Positions 1 through 12,602 of a stretch of 64,000 nucleotides of DNA are shown here, piece by piece. The notes beneath the pieces are model-generated. The model saw only the letters and a program-made list of their open reading frames with translations, made no database searches and had not been told where the DNA came from. The stretch covers positions 36,915,598 through 36,979,597 of the forward strand of contig NC_030385.2 of assembly GCF_001625215.2 (NCBI RefSeq), given 5' to 3'. The DNA comes from Daucus carota subsp. sativus (Eukaryota > Streptophyta > Magnoliopsida > Apiales > Apiaceae). How positions within the stretch are numbered: position 1 is the stretch's first letter; each line of letters begins with the position of its first letter. A program made the position numbers and the translations under genes.

Positions 1-3000
1 GGTGCCAAGTGTGATATTCCATTAAGAGTAGTACGATATCTTCCATCTATAAGCTCAGGAGGTCTATTAAGAATGACATAGAAATCTGTCACAGTAATAT
101 CACCATATCTGAAAGATCCTTGAGGATTCGGACGAGCAGCACCAGCAGAAACATTCCATCTGCATAAGATAGGAGGAGCATGCACGTTTACAAATTTTAA
201 CTATCAACAAAAATGGCTTCCGAATCGTACACCACAAACGGATTAGTGATTAATGATCTTTATCAAATCAATAAACATGGAGAAAAAATCATTGTAACAA
301 AGTAGAAGTGTACGAGAAAATGGCATATAATAGAAACCTTCTATCTAGTGGAATCATTTGCCTCCCAAATTAACATCAAGAGGGAGAGTTACCCAACATT
401 CAACAGTTTTATCAATTTTTGTGAGAGAACAATCTCAAGATGGTTAGGAGAGTTGAAGTTACTTTTGAGGAATGATACGTCAATATGCCATGTTGCAGCA
501 AACCAAAGGGAGGAAACTTAAACAAGATGTCTAGCACTAATGCAGAAAATACATGGGCTAACTACAACCTTATGGATTTTGCCTGATTCATTGAGAAAAA
601 GGTGTCATATTCATTAGGGGGGTCTGGAAGAGGACCTGAAGCAGGCCCCTGAGAATTTGAGTAGTGCAAGATGGCAACTCCTTTAGCTCTAGCCCAAGCT
701 GAGGAATTCACAAACCGAGAACTAGCCACAATGTAGTAATCACTGCTAGCATTTTGATCCATTGTAATGAGAAAGGAATATGACTGGCCAACATGTATAT
801 CCATGTTTGTGTAGTTTTGCTGCACTGTGTAAGACCCTTCGGTCTCTACAAGTAGCAGGTTATGATTTTGAATTCTAAAATTCACACTAGTAGAGATACC
901 AACGTTGTGCACTCGAAGGCGATATGTCTTTCCTGTCAAAAAGGATCCACCGATTATCCTTCATGATTTGAAATATATGGCAGCAAACAAATATACCAGA
1001 AAGTAAGAAACAAAACGAATTTACATAATATAACATCGAATATGTTTGAAATCGGCAAGCTTTTGTGTTGGTAAACTTTTATATTAGTGGTTATACTAAT
1101 GTCTAATAAATATTGAGAGGCAATTGCAGCCACAGAAGAATTTATGATATCCAAAGGCGGCTATAATTGTGTATCCAATTCAATCATATTTGTAACCTTA
1201 ACTTGAATAGAGTCTACAATCGTATGACAGCTTTGTCACAAAAATAATTCGGAAATAAGCCATTGCATCTCTCATACTGTGGTGAGAGGAGACCTCTTCT
1301 TTGCTATTTTAAAATTGTCATCACTCGTCTTGTATTATCAGCTTGAGAAAAATTATTACACTGCCCAACCAAATGACATCCAAAAAATACAGTACATTCA
1401 CACCGAAAATGCAAGGGCACGCGCATACACACAATCTGAAGTCTGTTTATCATAGCAAAATGCATCATATATTATTCAATAATATGCATTACCTGGTTCC
1501 ACATTTAATGTCAGATAATCAATACTATCTGGAACGAGTGAAGTATCATAACGGTAAGGACCTCGTCCATTGAATAAGATCCCATCAGGAGCACCAAGGC
1601 CAATCCCATTCTCAATATCTTTCCTTCGATCCTGTTAGCCATTAATTATGTCAATGACTGATGATTTATCAGAATACAAACTTATCCACCTGATAACTGC
1701 AAAGACTGGGGAATAGAAAAGTTAAACCAACCTTGTGACTCTTTATATACCAGTCACTAATTAACAGTGTGATATCTCCATCTGGTGGTGCAAAGGGAAC
1801 TGGAATTACATCTCTGTTATTTATGATGATTCCTCCATATCCACCAACAGCTCTCTGGAAATTCAGGGAAGGGAAGTAAAAGAAACTGCCTATCTGATCT
1901 TTAACCTGAAAAACATATGTCCAATTCCAACCAGAAGGAATAGGACAATTTGTCCCTGGCACACCATCTTGCCATGAGTTTCTTCTGTGCTGAATTCCAT
2001 TCCTGCATATACGTTAGAATTATTACAAGTAGTACTACAAGTGTATCTTATGTCTAGTACATGTACATACCATGTGAGAAGCAGAGGCTCGTCAAGATTG
2101 TTTTTGACATTAACAACAACATTCCAGTTTGTTGTGACTTCGAGAATAGGTCCTGGAAAATTTCCATCAATTGCAATCACCTGATTCATATTTACAATTC
2201 ATCAGTCAAACAACATTTTAAGACCATATGATACTAGATCCAATGATACACCAGTATTCTGGGGGAAAATAAACCAATTAAGATTTGCGAGACTTATTAG
2301 GTTATGCTAAAGATGAATATGTAGGTATGAAAGAAGACAGTCGAGGATTATACACACACACATATATATTTACCTGTTTCAATTTGGTTGACTGGTGGTA
2401 ATGTTAGTTAAGGTCTATCACAAAACCAAAATTCTTAATAGTTATGCATATAAATTGATTTTGCCCAACAAACAATTCTTTGTCGTTCTCAACATTTGTG
2501 TCTTATCACTTATGTAGAAGTCTACGACAACATATAACAATGATTCTGTGACCAAAAAATGTCTTCTCGTTTTCTCCAACGCAATACCGCCTAGACTTCT
2601 TTTAGTCAACATTAACTCTTTCCTATTTGACTTGGCAAGAACGTGAAGATTAAAGTATAAACCCTATGCACCATCTCAACTCATCTTGTTTGAAGTATAA
2701 GATCTATTTAGTGGATTACCCCAACACCTTAAGATTTTGAGACAATTGGCCATCTAACCTGATCTAGAGATCAGATCAGGTAAATCCAAGATTGAAAATT
2801 GCCACAAAGTCTAATGATTGATTAAAAGTATAAGATACATTTAATGGATTTCCTATCAATAGTTAAGCCTGCATTGGCATCAATACAGTTCTTCATATAC
2901 ATTTTATAGATGATCCAGTAGTATCATATCCTTAGAAGGCTAGAAGCACGGAAACAAATGTACTAAGTCAAGAACTTAATATCAAGTCACTCGTTAATTG

Positions 3001-3551
3001 CAAGCAAATTACAAAATTACAGTCACAAGATATATTCAAGAAAATCTCAATGACACTAGTTAAAGTCCAAATCTTAACATACATCCAGCAAGAATACAGC
3101 GACATCAATTAAGCATTGTACACGAAATACCAAGCTGCGCTTTTATCCGCTACTAAACTCATAGTACCTAAGAATGATTGAGACACTCATTTAGATCTTT
3201 TCACGGTCTTCCAGAAAGCTGAAGTTGAGTTCGATACGAAAAGCAATTACAAAAAATACCCAACTAGAAATCTCATATAGTACCATACACAACCTTATAA
3301 ACAAATCAAACACTACACAATCATTCAATAACTAAAAGCTCTATAACCTCAATGAAGATCTAACTAAAAATTGGAAGACGTACCTTTTGTTTAACGCCAA
3401 GAGGTGAAGCTGTAGAATAAGAGACATCCCAGTCATAAAACACATATGGGTCTCCTCCAAAAGCACTTATTACTAACCCAGCAACCAAATTTAAGTACAA
3501 AAGAAACCAAGAATCTGGTAAACCACCAAAAACCCACATCCTTGAAGACAC
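1..3551 (-). CDS. SKU5-similar (SKS) multicopper-oxidase-like protein, partial (C-terminus beyond left edge)
   Basis: Six exons can be spliced in frame on the minus strand: 3551-3384 (ATG), 2180-2071, 2002-1732, 1631-1493, 932-569 and 159-1 (open at the edge), giving about 403 residues of a family usually near 590. The first exon encodes a hydrophobic N-terminus that looks like a signal peptide. Exon 2 holds VIAIDGNFPGPILEV, exons 2-3 join to LTWNGIQHRRNSWQDG, and exon 3 ends in PFAPPDGDITLLISDWYIKS; exon 6 holds GAARPNPQGSFRYGDI. All are typical of SKU5 and SKS proteins. In true laccases and ascorbate oxidases the corresponding block is HWHG; the missing histidines mark the SKS branch, thought to be catalytically inactive at most copper sites. 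Family members are cell-wall or GPI-anchored glycoproteins in directional growth; the C-terminal part that would show a GPI signal is not in the window. Confidence 0.93.
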
Positions 3552-3879
3552 ACTTGCTGACTTGCAAGCTCAAAAGTGCTTATTTATTCATATATGTATA
3601 AAGTAAGTCACTGTCAGCAATGAATTAGAAAGAGAATGAGCATTGAGATCTTTGATTTTGACTTGGGTGCTTACTGATTACTTCAAGTGTAGTGTGAAAT
3701 GGGTTTGATTGCTGACTTGCTGTAAAGAAAATCACATGGTGCTGGTAAGAAATTGAACAGAGTGATGCCCGTAGTGTCTCTGTTTTGGGGCCTTTTCTGA
3801 AATCTTTTCTGACATTACTGCATAACTACTGTTATGTAAATCAGTACACTGTAGATGAGATTTGGACAGTAATTTATTA

Positions 3880-4130
3880 CTCCCTCTGTCCCATTTAATT
3901 GTATACGTTTCTTTTTAACTGCTCGACACGCATGTCAATGCTCTTATAAAATATAGTTCCGTAACTTATTTTTGAGATTTTCTTTTTCTGTATAAAAATA
4001 TAACATCCAAACTTTAATTCAGAAGAAGAAAATTTTAAAAATAAATTACACAACTACACTTTACAGGAGCATTAAAGTCCGTGCCGCGTCCTCGTCCCCC
4101 AATGTATACTACTCAGGGGGACGGAGGGAG
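3880..4130. mobile_element. Stowaway-like MITE 1
   Basis: Ends are CTCCCTCTGTCCC and GGGACGGAGGGAG, flanked by TA on both sides (3878-3879, 4131-4132). The size is 251 bp and there is no coding capacity. TA duplication and these termini are the Tc1/mariner-derived Stowaway signature. It lies just upstream of the SKS gene. Confidence 0.88.
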
Positions 4131-4164
4131 TACTTAAAAAGAAGATTCAATTATGATGAAATTA

Positions 4165-4477
4165 CTCCCTCCGTCCCAATCAATTCTATACGGTTTCCTT
4201 TTTGGGATGTCCCATCATTTTTATACATTCCCAAAATAGCAATTTTTTATAATATAAAACACTACTACACCCACTACATTCTCCCACTATCTCCATTTCA
4301 TAATAATAAAAACACTATTACACCCACTACCTTCCTCCACTATCTCAAATCTATTATTAAAAAATATATGGGTCCCGCCATTTTACCCATTTTCTATTTA
4401 ACTTTACTAATTTCTTACCCTTTTTCTTGGTCTTCGTGTCCAATCCCAGTGTATATAACTGACTGGGACGGAGGGAG
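4165..4477. mobile_element. Stowaway-like MITE 2
   Basis: A 313-bp element with CTCCCTCCGTCCCAATCA at the left and the inverted form (GACTGGGACGGAGGGAG) at the right, TA on both flanks. The interior is AT-rich and non-coding. Confidence 0.88.
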
Positions 4478-4551
4478 TATACAAACTGCAAAACACCAAA
4501 AAAGCTGCTTCTTTTTAATCTAGCAGCTTCCAAAAATGTTCCAATTTTGTA

Positions 4552-5054
4552 CTCCCTCAGTCCCAGTCAATAGTATAGATTGGGGGACGAGGGTGCGGCA
4601 CGGACTTTAATGCTTCAATATAGAGGCCGTTTGGGTGAGCTTAAAATAAGTGCTTATTGCTTAAAATAAATAAGTGGAGTAGAAGTTAGAAGCAAGATAA
4701 GACTTATAAGTGATTAAAGTGTTTGGGAAATAAGTAGAAGCCCTGAAACAAAAGCTAGCATTCCTAACTTTTTTTAAGTGCTTCTTGACTTCTTACACAA
4801 ACGGTACGAAATAAGTGCTTCTAACTTATAAGTCGAGAAGTCGGGCTCAAAAGGGGAGCCAAACACCCACATAGTATAGTTATGTAAATTATTTTTAAGA
4901 TTTTCTTTTTTTGTATAAAAGTATAACATTTATATTTTTATACAAAAAAAAGAAAATCCTAAAAATAAGTTGTAGAACTATGTTTTATAAGAGCCTTAAA
5001 AAGCGTGTCGCGCAATGAAAATGAAACGTATACAATTGACTGGGACAGAGGGAG
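4552..5054. mobile_element. Stowaway-like MITE 3 with a nested element
   Basis: Outer ends CTCCCTCAGTCCCAGTCAA and TTGACTGGGACAGAGGGAG are flanked by TA. The element is longer than its neighbours (503 bp) because a separate element is inserted at about 4625-4867. The right-hand interior (about 4871-4983) is a long hairpin: a tract containing AAGATTTTCTTTTTTTGTATAAAA meets its near-complement on the other side. Confidence 0.82.
4625..4867. mobile_element. hAT-like MITE nested in Stowaway 3
   Basis: Ends GGCCGTTTGG and CCAAACACCC are inverted repeats of the type seen at small non-autonomous hAT elements. The interior (AAATAAGTGCTT, GTTTGGGAAATAAGTAGAAG, ACTTATAAGT) is closely similar to the second copy at 56670-56915, so both belong to one family. 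A target duplication is not clear. Confidence 0.65.
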
Positions 5055-5439
5055 TAGCTTTTACTGTATTTTCCAAAACTTTTTTCCTCAGAAAGTACTT
5101 TTTCCGGTAGTAGAGTAACACGATCAAACAGCTCATGAGAATTCTGAAGCTATATTTCGCAAATGTGCAAGTAATTTTCACAACAGAAAATTTGTTTGCT
5201 GCCCAATTTGTATTGATCCATGCTCAACAAAGGGACAATGAGTTTTAGGTGGAGGAAATAAAATACCAACAACAGTACAACATTTTGATACAAAGTCAGT
5301 AGGAACAAAACACAGACGCTCTAATACAATGTTAATGAGCATGATAGTACAGAAGTAGCAGATCGATTACCAAACAACAGACAAGATACTAAGGGTTCGA
5401 AACTGACTATTTTAAAACACACAACAAATTAGGTGAAGT

Positions 5440-8280
5440 TTAGGGATCAAATAGATTATCTCCAACATATCCAACAGCAGGATTTGCATCCATAGTTTCA
5501 AAAGCCTTCTGAAGCTGTTGCATCTTCTTAGCACGGAGAGTTTGTAGACCTTGCAATTTAATTTTGGCATCATCAATACGGATTTGCAAATCTTGTAATT
5601 GACTTTGGCCGTCATCATTATGACAGTCAACTGCGTGAAGCTTGGGGAGTGGGGACTGTGAAAACCGGAGCTGTTCTATGTTAATCAGACGGGTTACAAG
5701 CCAACTTACATTGAATCCCAACTTCTGCAAGTCAGCAAATACGTCCCTGTACTCTCCAATTATCTCAGGATCAACCTCAGTCACAGGGATTTTGATAAAG
5801 TCATTTACAGCGGTGCACAACATATTCAACTTCATTGTACAAAACTTCTTGTTTTTGGTGGCAAGGTGTTCAAAGGTTTCCGGGTACTTATTCATAATCT
5901 GATTGAGTAGACCTTCAAACTTGGAGTCGATTTCATTGCCTTGCCATAACCACAAATGAATATTCTCCCTGGAAGAGCTAACCTGATCATTGTGCGTCCC
6001 TTCAACAGGAATACCATCATTTACAACCATGTCATTGTCCACAGCTGTCATAGAAGCTGCCGGTGTACAAGGAATCATATTCTGGCGTGTTGTCGTCAAA
6101 ATGGTGGCAGTTGGAGAGCCACCAAATAAGTAGCTTCGTAGAGAACCAGATAAATTTTCTTCTTTAAATCCATGTGGTAGCATCACACACTTCAAGTTAC
6201 AGAATGGAGAAGGAGAACTTGCAAGAATGTCGGCAATCAAAGAAAGTGCTCTTATGGTTTCCAACTCTAGATGAAGAATCTTTGCACTACCAAGGCCTGA
6301 TAACATATGTGTAATCCGTCTAAAGTACACTTTCAATTTATTCCTCGAGGAGTTGGTATAGTTCAGCCAACCCCGTAATTTCAGATATACATTGTCCAAA
6401 TTAGAAGCTCCAAATGTGATTGGAAAGAAACCAACAGAAGTGAAATTGCTGAGCTTTGGTGACAAAACCATAATGTTACCCTCAATGGTATCAGTATCAC
6501 AGTAGCTCAGACTAGTCCTGATCTCCAGGTTTACCAATTCAGGACAAGTTATGAAAAAATCTTCATGCGCATACGCCATGTCTAGTGTGAGATTTTGTAG
6601 ACTAACAAATGCAGCAAGTGTGTCACTCGTATTTCCAGGAAATTTTACATCTTCGAGTCTTAAAGTTTTAAGAGCAGGAAGATTCCAAACTTTATCGGGC
6701 ATTTTGCACGTGTCCAGATAGAGAGCTGTCAAGTCAGGCAAACTTAAATATATAGCTGATTCTCGAAAATTCCAAAATGAAAGATGCAGAGTTCTCAAGG
6801 CAGGCAAAGAGGTCAAACATCGCACGGGTAAAATCTGATATACATGACCAGTATGTAGATGCCTCAAGTTTAGAGTAGTTAGAGAGGGTAAATCCCAACA
6901 ATCTGATTCGGACGCAAGATCTTCTAGCCTCATTCTCAATTCAAGACTTCGAATTGAACTAGAGCTGAAGTTATATAACTTGTAAGGTTTATGTTTGCGT
7001 CGAAAATGAACACTTAAGTGCTGAACATGATGCAAAATAGCATACTCAATAAACTTATCATTTAAGCCTGCAGGAAGATGCTTGAGCTCCAAACTAGAAA
7101 TCTGGGATTGATGGTTTCGGTGATTCAACACATGACGGGTAAAGTTAGTTGTGCTTTTAGCTGAACCCTGTTCATCCCATTTGAAGTTCAAGTAAGGAAG
7201 AGTAGTCCATACAAGCTTCCATCGTTTTGAGAGAATGCAGGTTTGAACTGCCAATTTAGTGTCTACAAACTTGAGAATCTGATGAATTACATCATCTGTC
7301 AATACGCTAATCCTGTCTTCGCCTTTATATTCAGTAGTGATTCTCAATTTCTTTTCATTCTTTGGCTGAAGATCCATTCACCGTCTTGGATGTAGGCCTA
7401 ATTTGATCAGGAAAAAAAAAAGCATTAGAGCAAGTCCAACAATGTCCTAGTTCAAGCCTTATATATAATATAAAAATTTATGTCCTAGTGATTTAGGACA
7501 TATTTAACTAACTTCAACTCCAACAATGTGCCTTATCCTCATTATATATTTAATATTTTATCATCAAAGGTGTTCTTTCATCATTAAAGGACAATATAAA
7601 GTAGAGAGAGAAAGAGAGTTTGTATAATAATTTATTATAGAATATAAGATAGGGCATTGAGAGAGGTGCCTTAAAAATAAGGATTGAAGAGGTCGTCGGT
7701 TGTTGTCCTAGACTCCTAGTAAAATAAGGCATCACTAGGACATTGTTGAATCAACTTTTTTATCAAATGCCCTAAATTTTAACCTAAGACATCATATAAG
7801 GCATCTCTTGGACTAGCTCATGCATTTGTCAGACCATTTAGACTGTGTTTAGATTAATGAATTCATTTCAAACACTGAAATTCAATTTCAGGAATCAAAA
7901 TCCCCATATTCAGTTACAACTCTTGTGTTCGAGAGAGATGAAATTTCAAATACAAATTTCCATAAAATACTTTATCCCAAAATTTTCAAAACATAATTCT
8001 AACAAAAATAATTGAACATTCACAATAAAACCATTTCTACCCTCAAATTTGTACTAGAATCAGCAAAACACACACATCTATACATATACATGACTATACT
8101 TGGGGGAAAAAAAGCCAGCAATAATTGTTGTTAAACAGGCTAATTGACATAGATAACTAACAAATTATAACTACAGAAATTGAATTAAAGCAACAAATAG
8201 AGAGATAGACCTTGAGCTCGTTATGCAGGCGCGAGTGAGTGAGAGAGAGGAGAGCGATGGACGAAATGAATTTCTTAACG
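5440..8280 (-). CDS. F-box / leucine-rich-repeat protein with a PEARLI-4-like C-terminal region
   Basis: One coding exon, 7377-5440, gives 645 aa. An F-box lies at about residues 20-65 (DRISVLTDDVIHQILKF, then CILSKRWKLVW). Leucine-rich repeats follow to about residue 420 (repeated SLPALRTLHLSF-type units). F-box proteins are substrate receptors of SCF ubiquitin ligases through SKP1. The FBD domain usual in this subfamily is not seen. Instead, after a polar linker, residues about 480-645 contain KYPETFEHLATKNKKF and LGFNVSWLVTRL, then a glutamine-rich coiled coil; this resembles the phospholipase-like PEARLI-4 C-terminus, a tentative match. A 5'-UTR intron is supported by an acceptor at 7398-7399 and a donor at 8209-8210; the upstream non-coding exon lies near 8211-8280. 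The transcription start is not known. The 5'-UTR intron carries a MITE. Confidence 0.85.
7428..7819. mobile_element. MITE in the 5'-UTR intron of the F-box gene
   Basis: Imperfect terminal inverted repeats GAGCAAGTCCAACAATG and (reverse complement of the right end) GAGCTAGTCCAAGAGATG bound about 392 bp of AT-rich, non-coding sequence rich in 'cctta' and 'aggaca' motifs. The ends look PIF/Harbinger- or Mutator-like; no clear target duplication was found. A similar left end (GAGCAAGTCCAATG) occurs at 18146 in the DUF538 intron. Confidence 0.5.
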
Positions 8281-8909
8281 CTGGGCTTATATTTTATGTG
8301 AGATGATATTGGGTCAATTCTTCAAATGGGCCGATTGGGCCTTAACCATTTATTGATGGACCTTTTTAATTCGCAGAGACGAGTGTGTGTGTGAATTCAA
8401 AGGTTCAAAAAATACGAATTTTATTTATTTTATCAACTGCTTGGATGATAGTAGTTGTCTTTATATATGTGGGAAACGTGAAAAAGGATCCCGGGAATGT
8501 AGCGAGACTAGTGGGCATATGCATATATAGAAAATGAGGGCTCATGCCAATGGATGGTCATTTTCATTACCACGCACTCCATTCCCTTCGTAGTGTTTGG
8601 GTCTGCTCTTTAACATTTTTTCTGTTTGCTTGGTAGGATATATCTGATCACATTCTATATAATTGTGTAAAATATTTTATAAGAGTAATTTTCTAATTAT
8701 AAAAACTCAAATAATTAATATGTTGCTTCTGCGATATTCTTTATTTCTTCAATTATATTCTCTATGATAAAAGATAGTCATGAATAATTAGTAAACTGAA
8801 ATGGAGGGGGACAATTTTGAAGAATGTATACCAACAAATTTGGAAAATAATAATAAAGAACCATTAATTTTATAACTGGTGCAACTGTCCGTTATAAATT
8901 AGTCTAGAA
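8281..8909. other. Promoter side of the F-box gene and spacer
   Basis: AT-rich sequence between the F-box gene's 5' exon and the Helitron end at 8910. No coding signal is seen. Confidence 0.5.
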
Positions 8910-8920
8910 CTAGCGTAACA

Positions 8921-8939
8921 GCCCGTGCAAAGCACGGGC
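8921..8939 (-). repeat. Helitron 3' subterminal hairpin
   Basis: A perfect palindrome with 8-bp arms and a 3-base loop, 7 bases inside the CTAG terminus. Such hairpins act as the transposition stop signal in Helitrons. Confidence 0.82.
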
Positions 8940-10269
8940 ATCGTTACATAACTGAATATGTTCCTGATTAAAAAAGGTGTTTCGCTGGTTTTGTTGATTT
9001 GGGTTGTATAGTAATCGTATGCCGATCTCTTATATGAATTTCTATCCACGAAGAGGGTGCATCGAGCAAGACCATAATGCCGATCCTTGTAGAGGTCCCA
9101 TTCTCGATAATTGTAGATAACTATAAAAAGATTAGCATCAAATTAGGTACATGCATACATTCTGTAACACATATCATCCACCCAAGTCTTGAAAGTGTTC
9201 TGCATGATTTGTCTCTTTAAAGCGTTGTTCAAGTAAGATAGTTAGATTTTAGATGATCTTCGTTCCAAACCCTTATGTATTGACCTTAAAACAATGCTAG
9301 ACCCCAAGTTTAGAAAAAATAAATCCACATAAGACGACCCATATCTCAAGAGTAAGCATAAAAACACAAATTTATTAGCCACAAAATTCTCGTCCTTAAT
9401 CATACTTAAATCTGACATGTTATAATAGTCTGAAATACGTATGAAATGTCCAAAAAAAAAGTTGTAAGTTGGTGGGGGTTGGCTTCAAGGTCCTCCTGGG
9501 ATCACAAGTGATATGTATAGAATACATATAAGCTCCGCGACTTTCATGGTACAATTTTCTGAGAGGATGCTGTGGGACAGAAACAATTATTATTAGAGTC
9601 AAGAATAAAATAAAAAAATAGTAAAAGATTAATTTATTTAAAAGTGTAGTGACTGATGAGCCATAAGACATAATATATTTACATTGATTGGAAGTAATTG
9701 GAGAGCTTGGAAGTAATTGGAGAGGTTGGACACATACTTGGCCTCTATGCTTTGAAAGTGAGATATTATAATTTGTAGTTGTGAGCTCCTTCTTAACCTC
9801 TTCAGTTTGTTGCTGTTAACAACACATAAAACCCGATGTGTTGAAAGTTCCTATAGTAGAGAAGAATTTTCAGATATACCGTTTGCTGGACATACCAAAA
9901 TATACAACTAATTGCAAGACAAGATTTACTCGCGCTAAAATTTGTCTCATAAAATCTAAACATGGGGCTCTAAGCTAAATCCTTCTATCTCAGTAGAAAA
10001 TGGCAATTCATAGTTAAAAGAGATCTCTCAGGTCCATTTGCTTGGCTTTATGATTATTAAGAAACATGGTATACCAATTCTGAGATTTTTTCACAAAATG
10101 TGACAGCTCCATGTTTAAGAAATTTAAGACCTTACCATACTAAACACGATAAAAAAAATTAAACTTGCTAAGCAAAAATATAATATTGCGATAATTAACT
10201 AACTTGTGAAAACATAACAATAGTCACCTGACTTTTATCCAACTCATCAAATCCTTGATACTAATAATT

Positions 10270-10380
10270 ATAATCTAGAGCACGATTTAATAGCTCAAGT
10301 GGCTAAGGGTTTATTCTCTATTGTCCCAGGCCTGGGTTCGACTCCGACGCCACTTAAGCTACTTTATTTTATTCAAGTCT
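10270..10380 (+). repeat. tRNA-derived SINE-like sequence
   Basis: An A-box-like TAGCTCAAGTGG (10291-10302) is followed 32 bases later by a perfect B-box GGTTCGACTCC (10335-10345), the internal promoter of RNA polymerase III genes. The flanks do not pair into an acceptor stem, so this is not a functional tRNA gene; it fits the head of a tRNA-derived SINE. A poly(A) tail and target duplication were not found. Confidence 0.45.
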
Positions 10381-11073
10381 TAAACCAAGTCGTTACCTGT
10401 ACCTGTGCTTTCAATTTATGAAACAAACGATCTGCAACTCACCATATACCAACTTCGTGGTCAGGAGCTCTTCACATGAAAATCCTATTGTCTACTATTC
10501 ATTATGCTAGTTATAGTTAGTGTCCTAAAATCTGTACACAATGTAAATAACAGTGCAGTTCCATGTTACATCATATCTAGCAAAACAAATCAACTAACAA
10601 TCAAATTCATATCTCAAATTAAAAGTTTATATATGTAACATAAAAGATGAGCAAGTAGAGTCACTTTCAGTACTTCCGGTGAATAAATATCTACATCCAT
10701 AGTTATAAGAAAGAAGTAGATTGTACTCTCTCTATTTGTATAATTTTATTCGTAACTTCTAAAAGTAATTTTATTAGCGTTTACTTCCCGTGAAAGCAGG
10801 AGAACGGAACCTTTTGGCTTCTAAATGAGCTCGAATGATCCTTCTCATTCCAGTCATACTAAATTCAAACCCGATACAATTTATTATTAACATGATCACA
10901 TCAATCCTAAATGACAGGCCCCAATAGCACAGGTCAACCTAAAAAGACTCTAGAATTTAGTATTACGACTTAATAGGAAGGAGGAATAAAAAAGATTATT
11001 ATAACAGGAGCAACCAGCAGTAGTCTAAGAATTTTACAAGCCAATTAAAAAGAAATAGCGACAGAAATACAAC

Positions 11074-12602
11074 CTGAAGCACGGTATGGGCCAAGTCGTT
11101 GTCTCCATTAGAATAGCCAATTGAGCTGGTTGGAGCCAAGACGTCATTCCATTCCGAGTCATCCACCTCTATTAATATCCGAAAGTTAGAAACAATACTG
11201 TTAGTAACAACATGATAATAGAATGAAATTTATACAAGATGACCAAATGAGATGATTGAACCTGCACCATCAGTAACCACCTGCTCAGCACTAAAAATCC
11301 AATTATGCTCTTCTTCTTCTGAATAAAAAATAGACATGCGTATATGCTTTAAATAGCCAACACAATATAAGCATAACACAATGACAACATCTGATTCCCA
11401 ATCTACAAGAGTAAAATCAAACCTTCACTCTCAATAGGATCTGGATTCAACTCAGCACATTCGCAGAATACACCAAAAAGTATGTCCACTGAGAAGCAGA
11501 AGCCAAAAATGATTTAATAAATATAACCAATCAAATTTAATCTAGCAAGAAAATAAAAGACTTTGAAATCTAGTGGGAAAACATTGAGTACATACATATA
11601 TTGACTATGATCTTCCGGCACAAGCCTCAATTCAGAATCTTACTTGAGTCTAAGACATCATTAGATTCTGAGTCCGAGCTGTCAGATTCTTCCGAGCTGT
11701 CAGATTCTTCATCGGCGCCTCTGGTATCAATCTTCAAGAAGATATTGCAAATGGAAAAAGTTTACCAAGCAATATAAAATGGGAAAAAGAAGGGTTGAAA
11801 ACAATAAAGTTGGCTAATAGTCTAATACTGCTGGAACTCGTCATATACGACGTAAAATTGCAACATTTCTAACAGACAAAGAATATTACAAATGACAAAG
11901 TTCTATCAAGAAAAATATTATGGAGGGAAAAAAGTGTTGTAAGAACTAAGAAATACGTTTAGCCAAAAGTGACCAAAACTGCAGGGACTTTGTCATATAT
12001 TAGACTGAAAAATGCAACATTTCTAACAAATTAATAAAATCAGCCCTCTGCATTCATGGAAAAATGAAGGAGAATATTCTGAACCATATAATCCAGATTC
12101 CTGGACCATAGACTCTGCTCAAATCTCAAATCTCTAACTGGAACTTTAGACCTGCTTTTTTGAAATGCAAGAGGTCAACTCAATACACGCGTCAACTTCT
12201 TAAATTGGGTATTCGTGATAACTAAGACCTAAACCCAAAACACTTGTAAAGATTGTAAAATAGAGGCAAATAAAAACTTCAAACCTGGGCATAAATACAA
12301 GGGGAAGGGTAAGCCTCTTGATCTCTGGACACAGCATGAAGTGACACCGAATAAAATATCAACTGCATAACCTTTAGACTTGTCCGAATCACTCAACCAA
12401 ATCACTTGCCTGATAAAACCATTGTTCACAAATCAGTTACGTAAGTCGGGGTGTTCGTGAGAGAGAAAGAAGGAGAGAGACAGTTCTTGGAGGTCATGTA
12501 GAGAGTGCCTGGGGCCTCAAGGGAATGATTGCCAAGGGCAATGGAGACAGAAGGCTGTACATAATTCCATTCCTCATCATGGCTAAATGTTGGTTCTCCA
12601 GA
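11074..12602 (-). pseudogene. pICln (methylosome subunit / chloride conductance regulator) fragment, disrupted
   Basis: Minus-strand exon remnants are recognisable at 12602-12482 (QPSVSIALGN, EAPGTLYMTSKN), 12404-12285 (LIWLSDSDKSKGYAVDIL then VSLHAVSRDQEAYPSPCIY), 11731-about 11594 (acidic SDSSEESDSSDSESNDVLD, then ELRLVPEDHSQ), 11488-11423 (DILFGVFCECAELNPDP), 11318-11262 (EEEEHNWIFSAEQV) and 11168-11074 (SEWNDVLAPTSS, DLAHTVLQ). Order and motifs match plant pICln, which chaperones Sm proteins to the PRMT5 methylosome in snRNP assembly. Two lesions are visible: an extra base near 12345-12348 shifts frame between AVDIL and VSLHAV, and a missing base near 11634 separates the conserved SKI from ELRLVP. 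The donor after HSQ is also non-canonical. The N-terminal start and C-terminal end are absent. It lies inside the Helitron, which suggests capture of a genomic gene segment with introns. An assembly error could explain one frameshift but not all defects. Confidence 0.82.

Noticed and set aside
10290-10350. Functional tRNA gene
   Set aside because: A and B boxes are present but no acceptor stem or proper anticodon arm can be formed; described as SINE-like instead.
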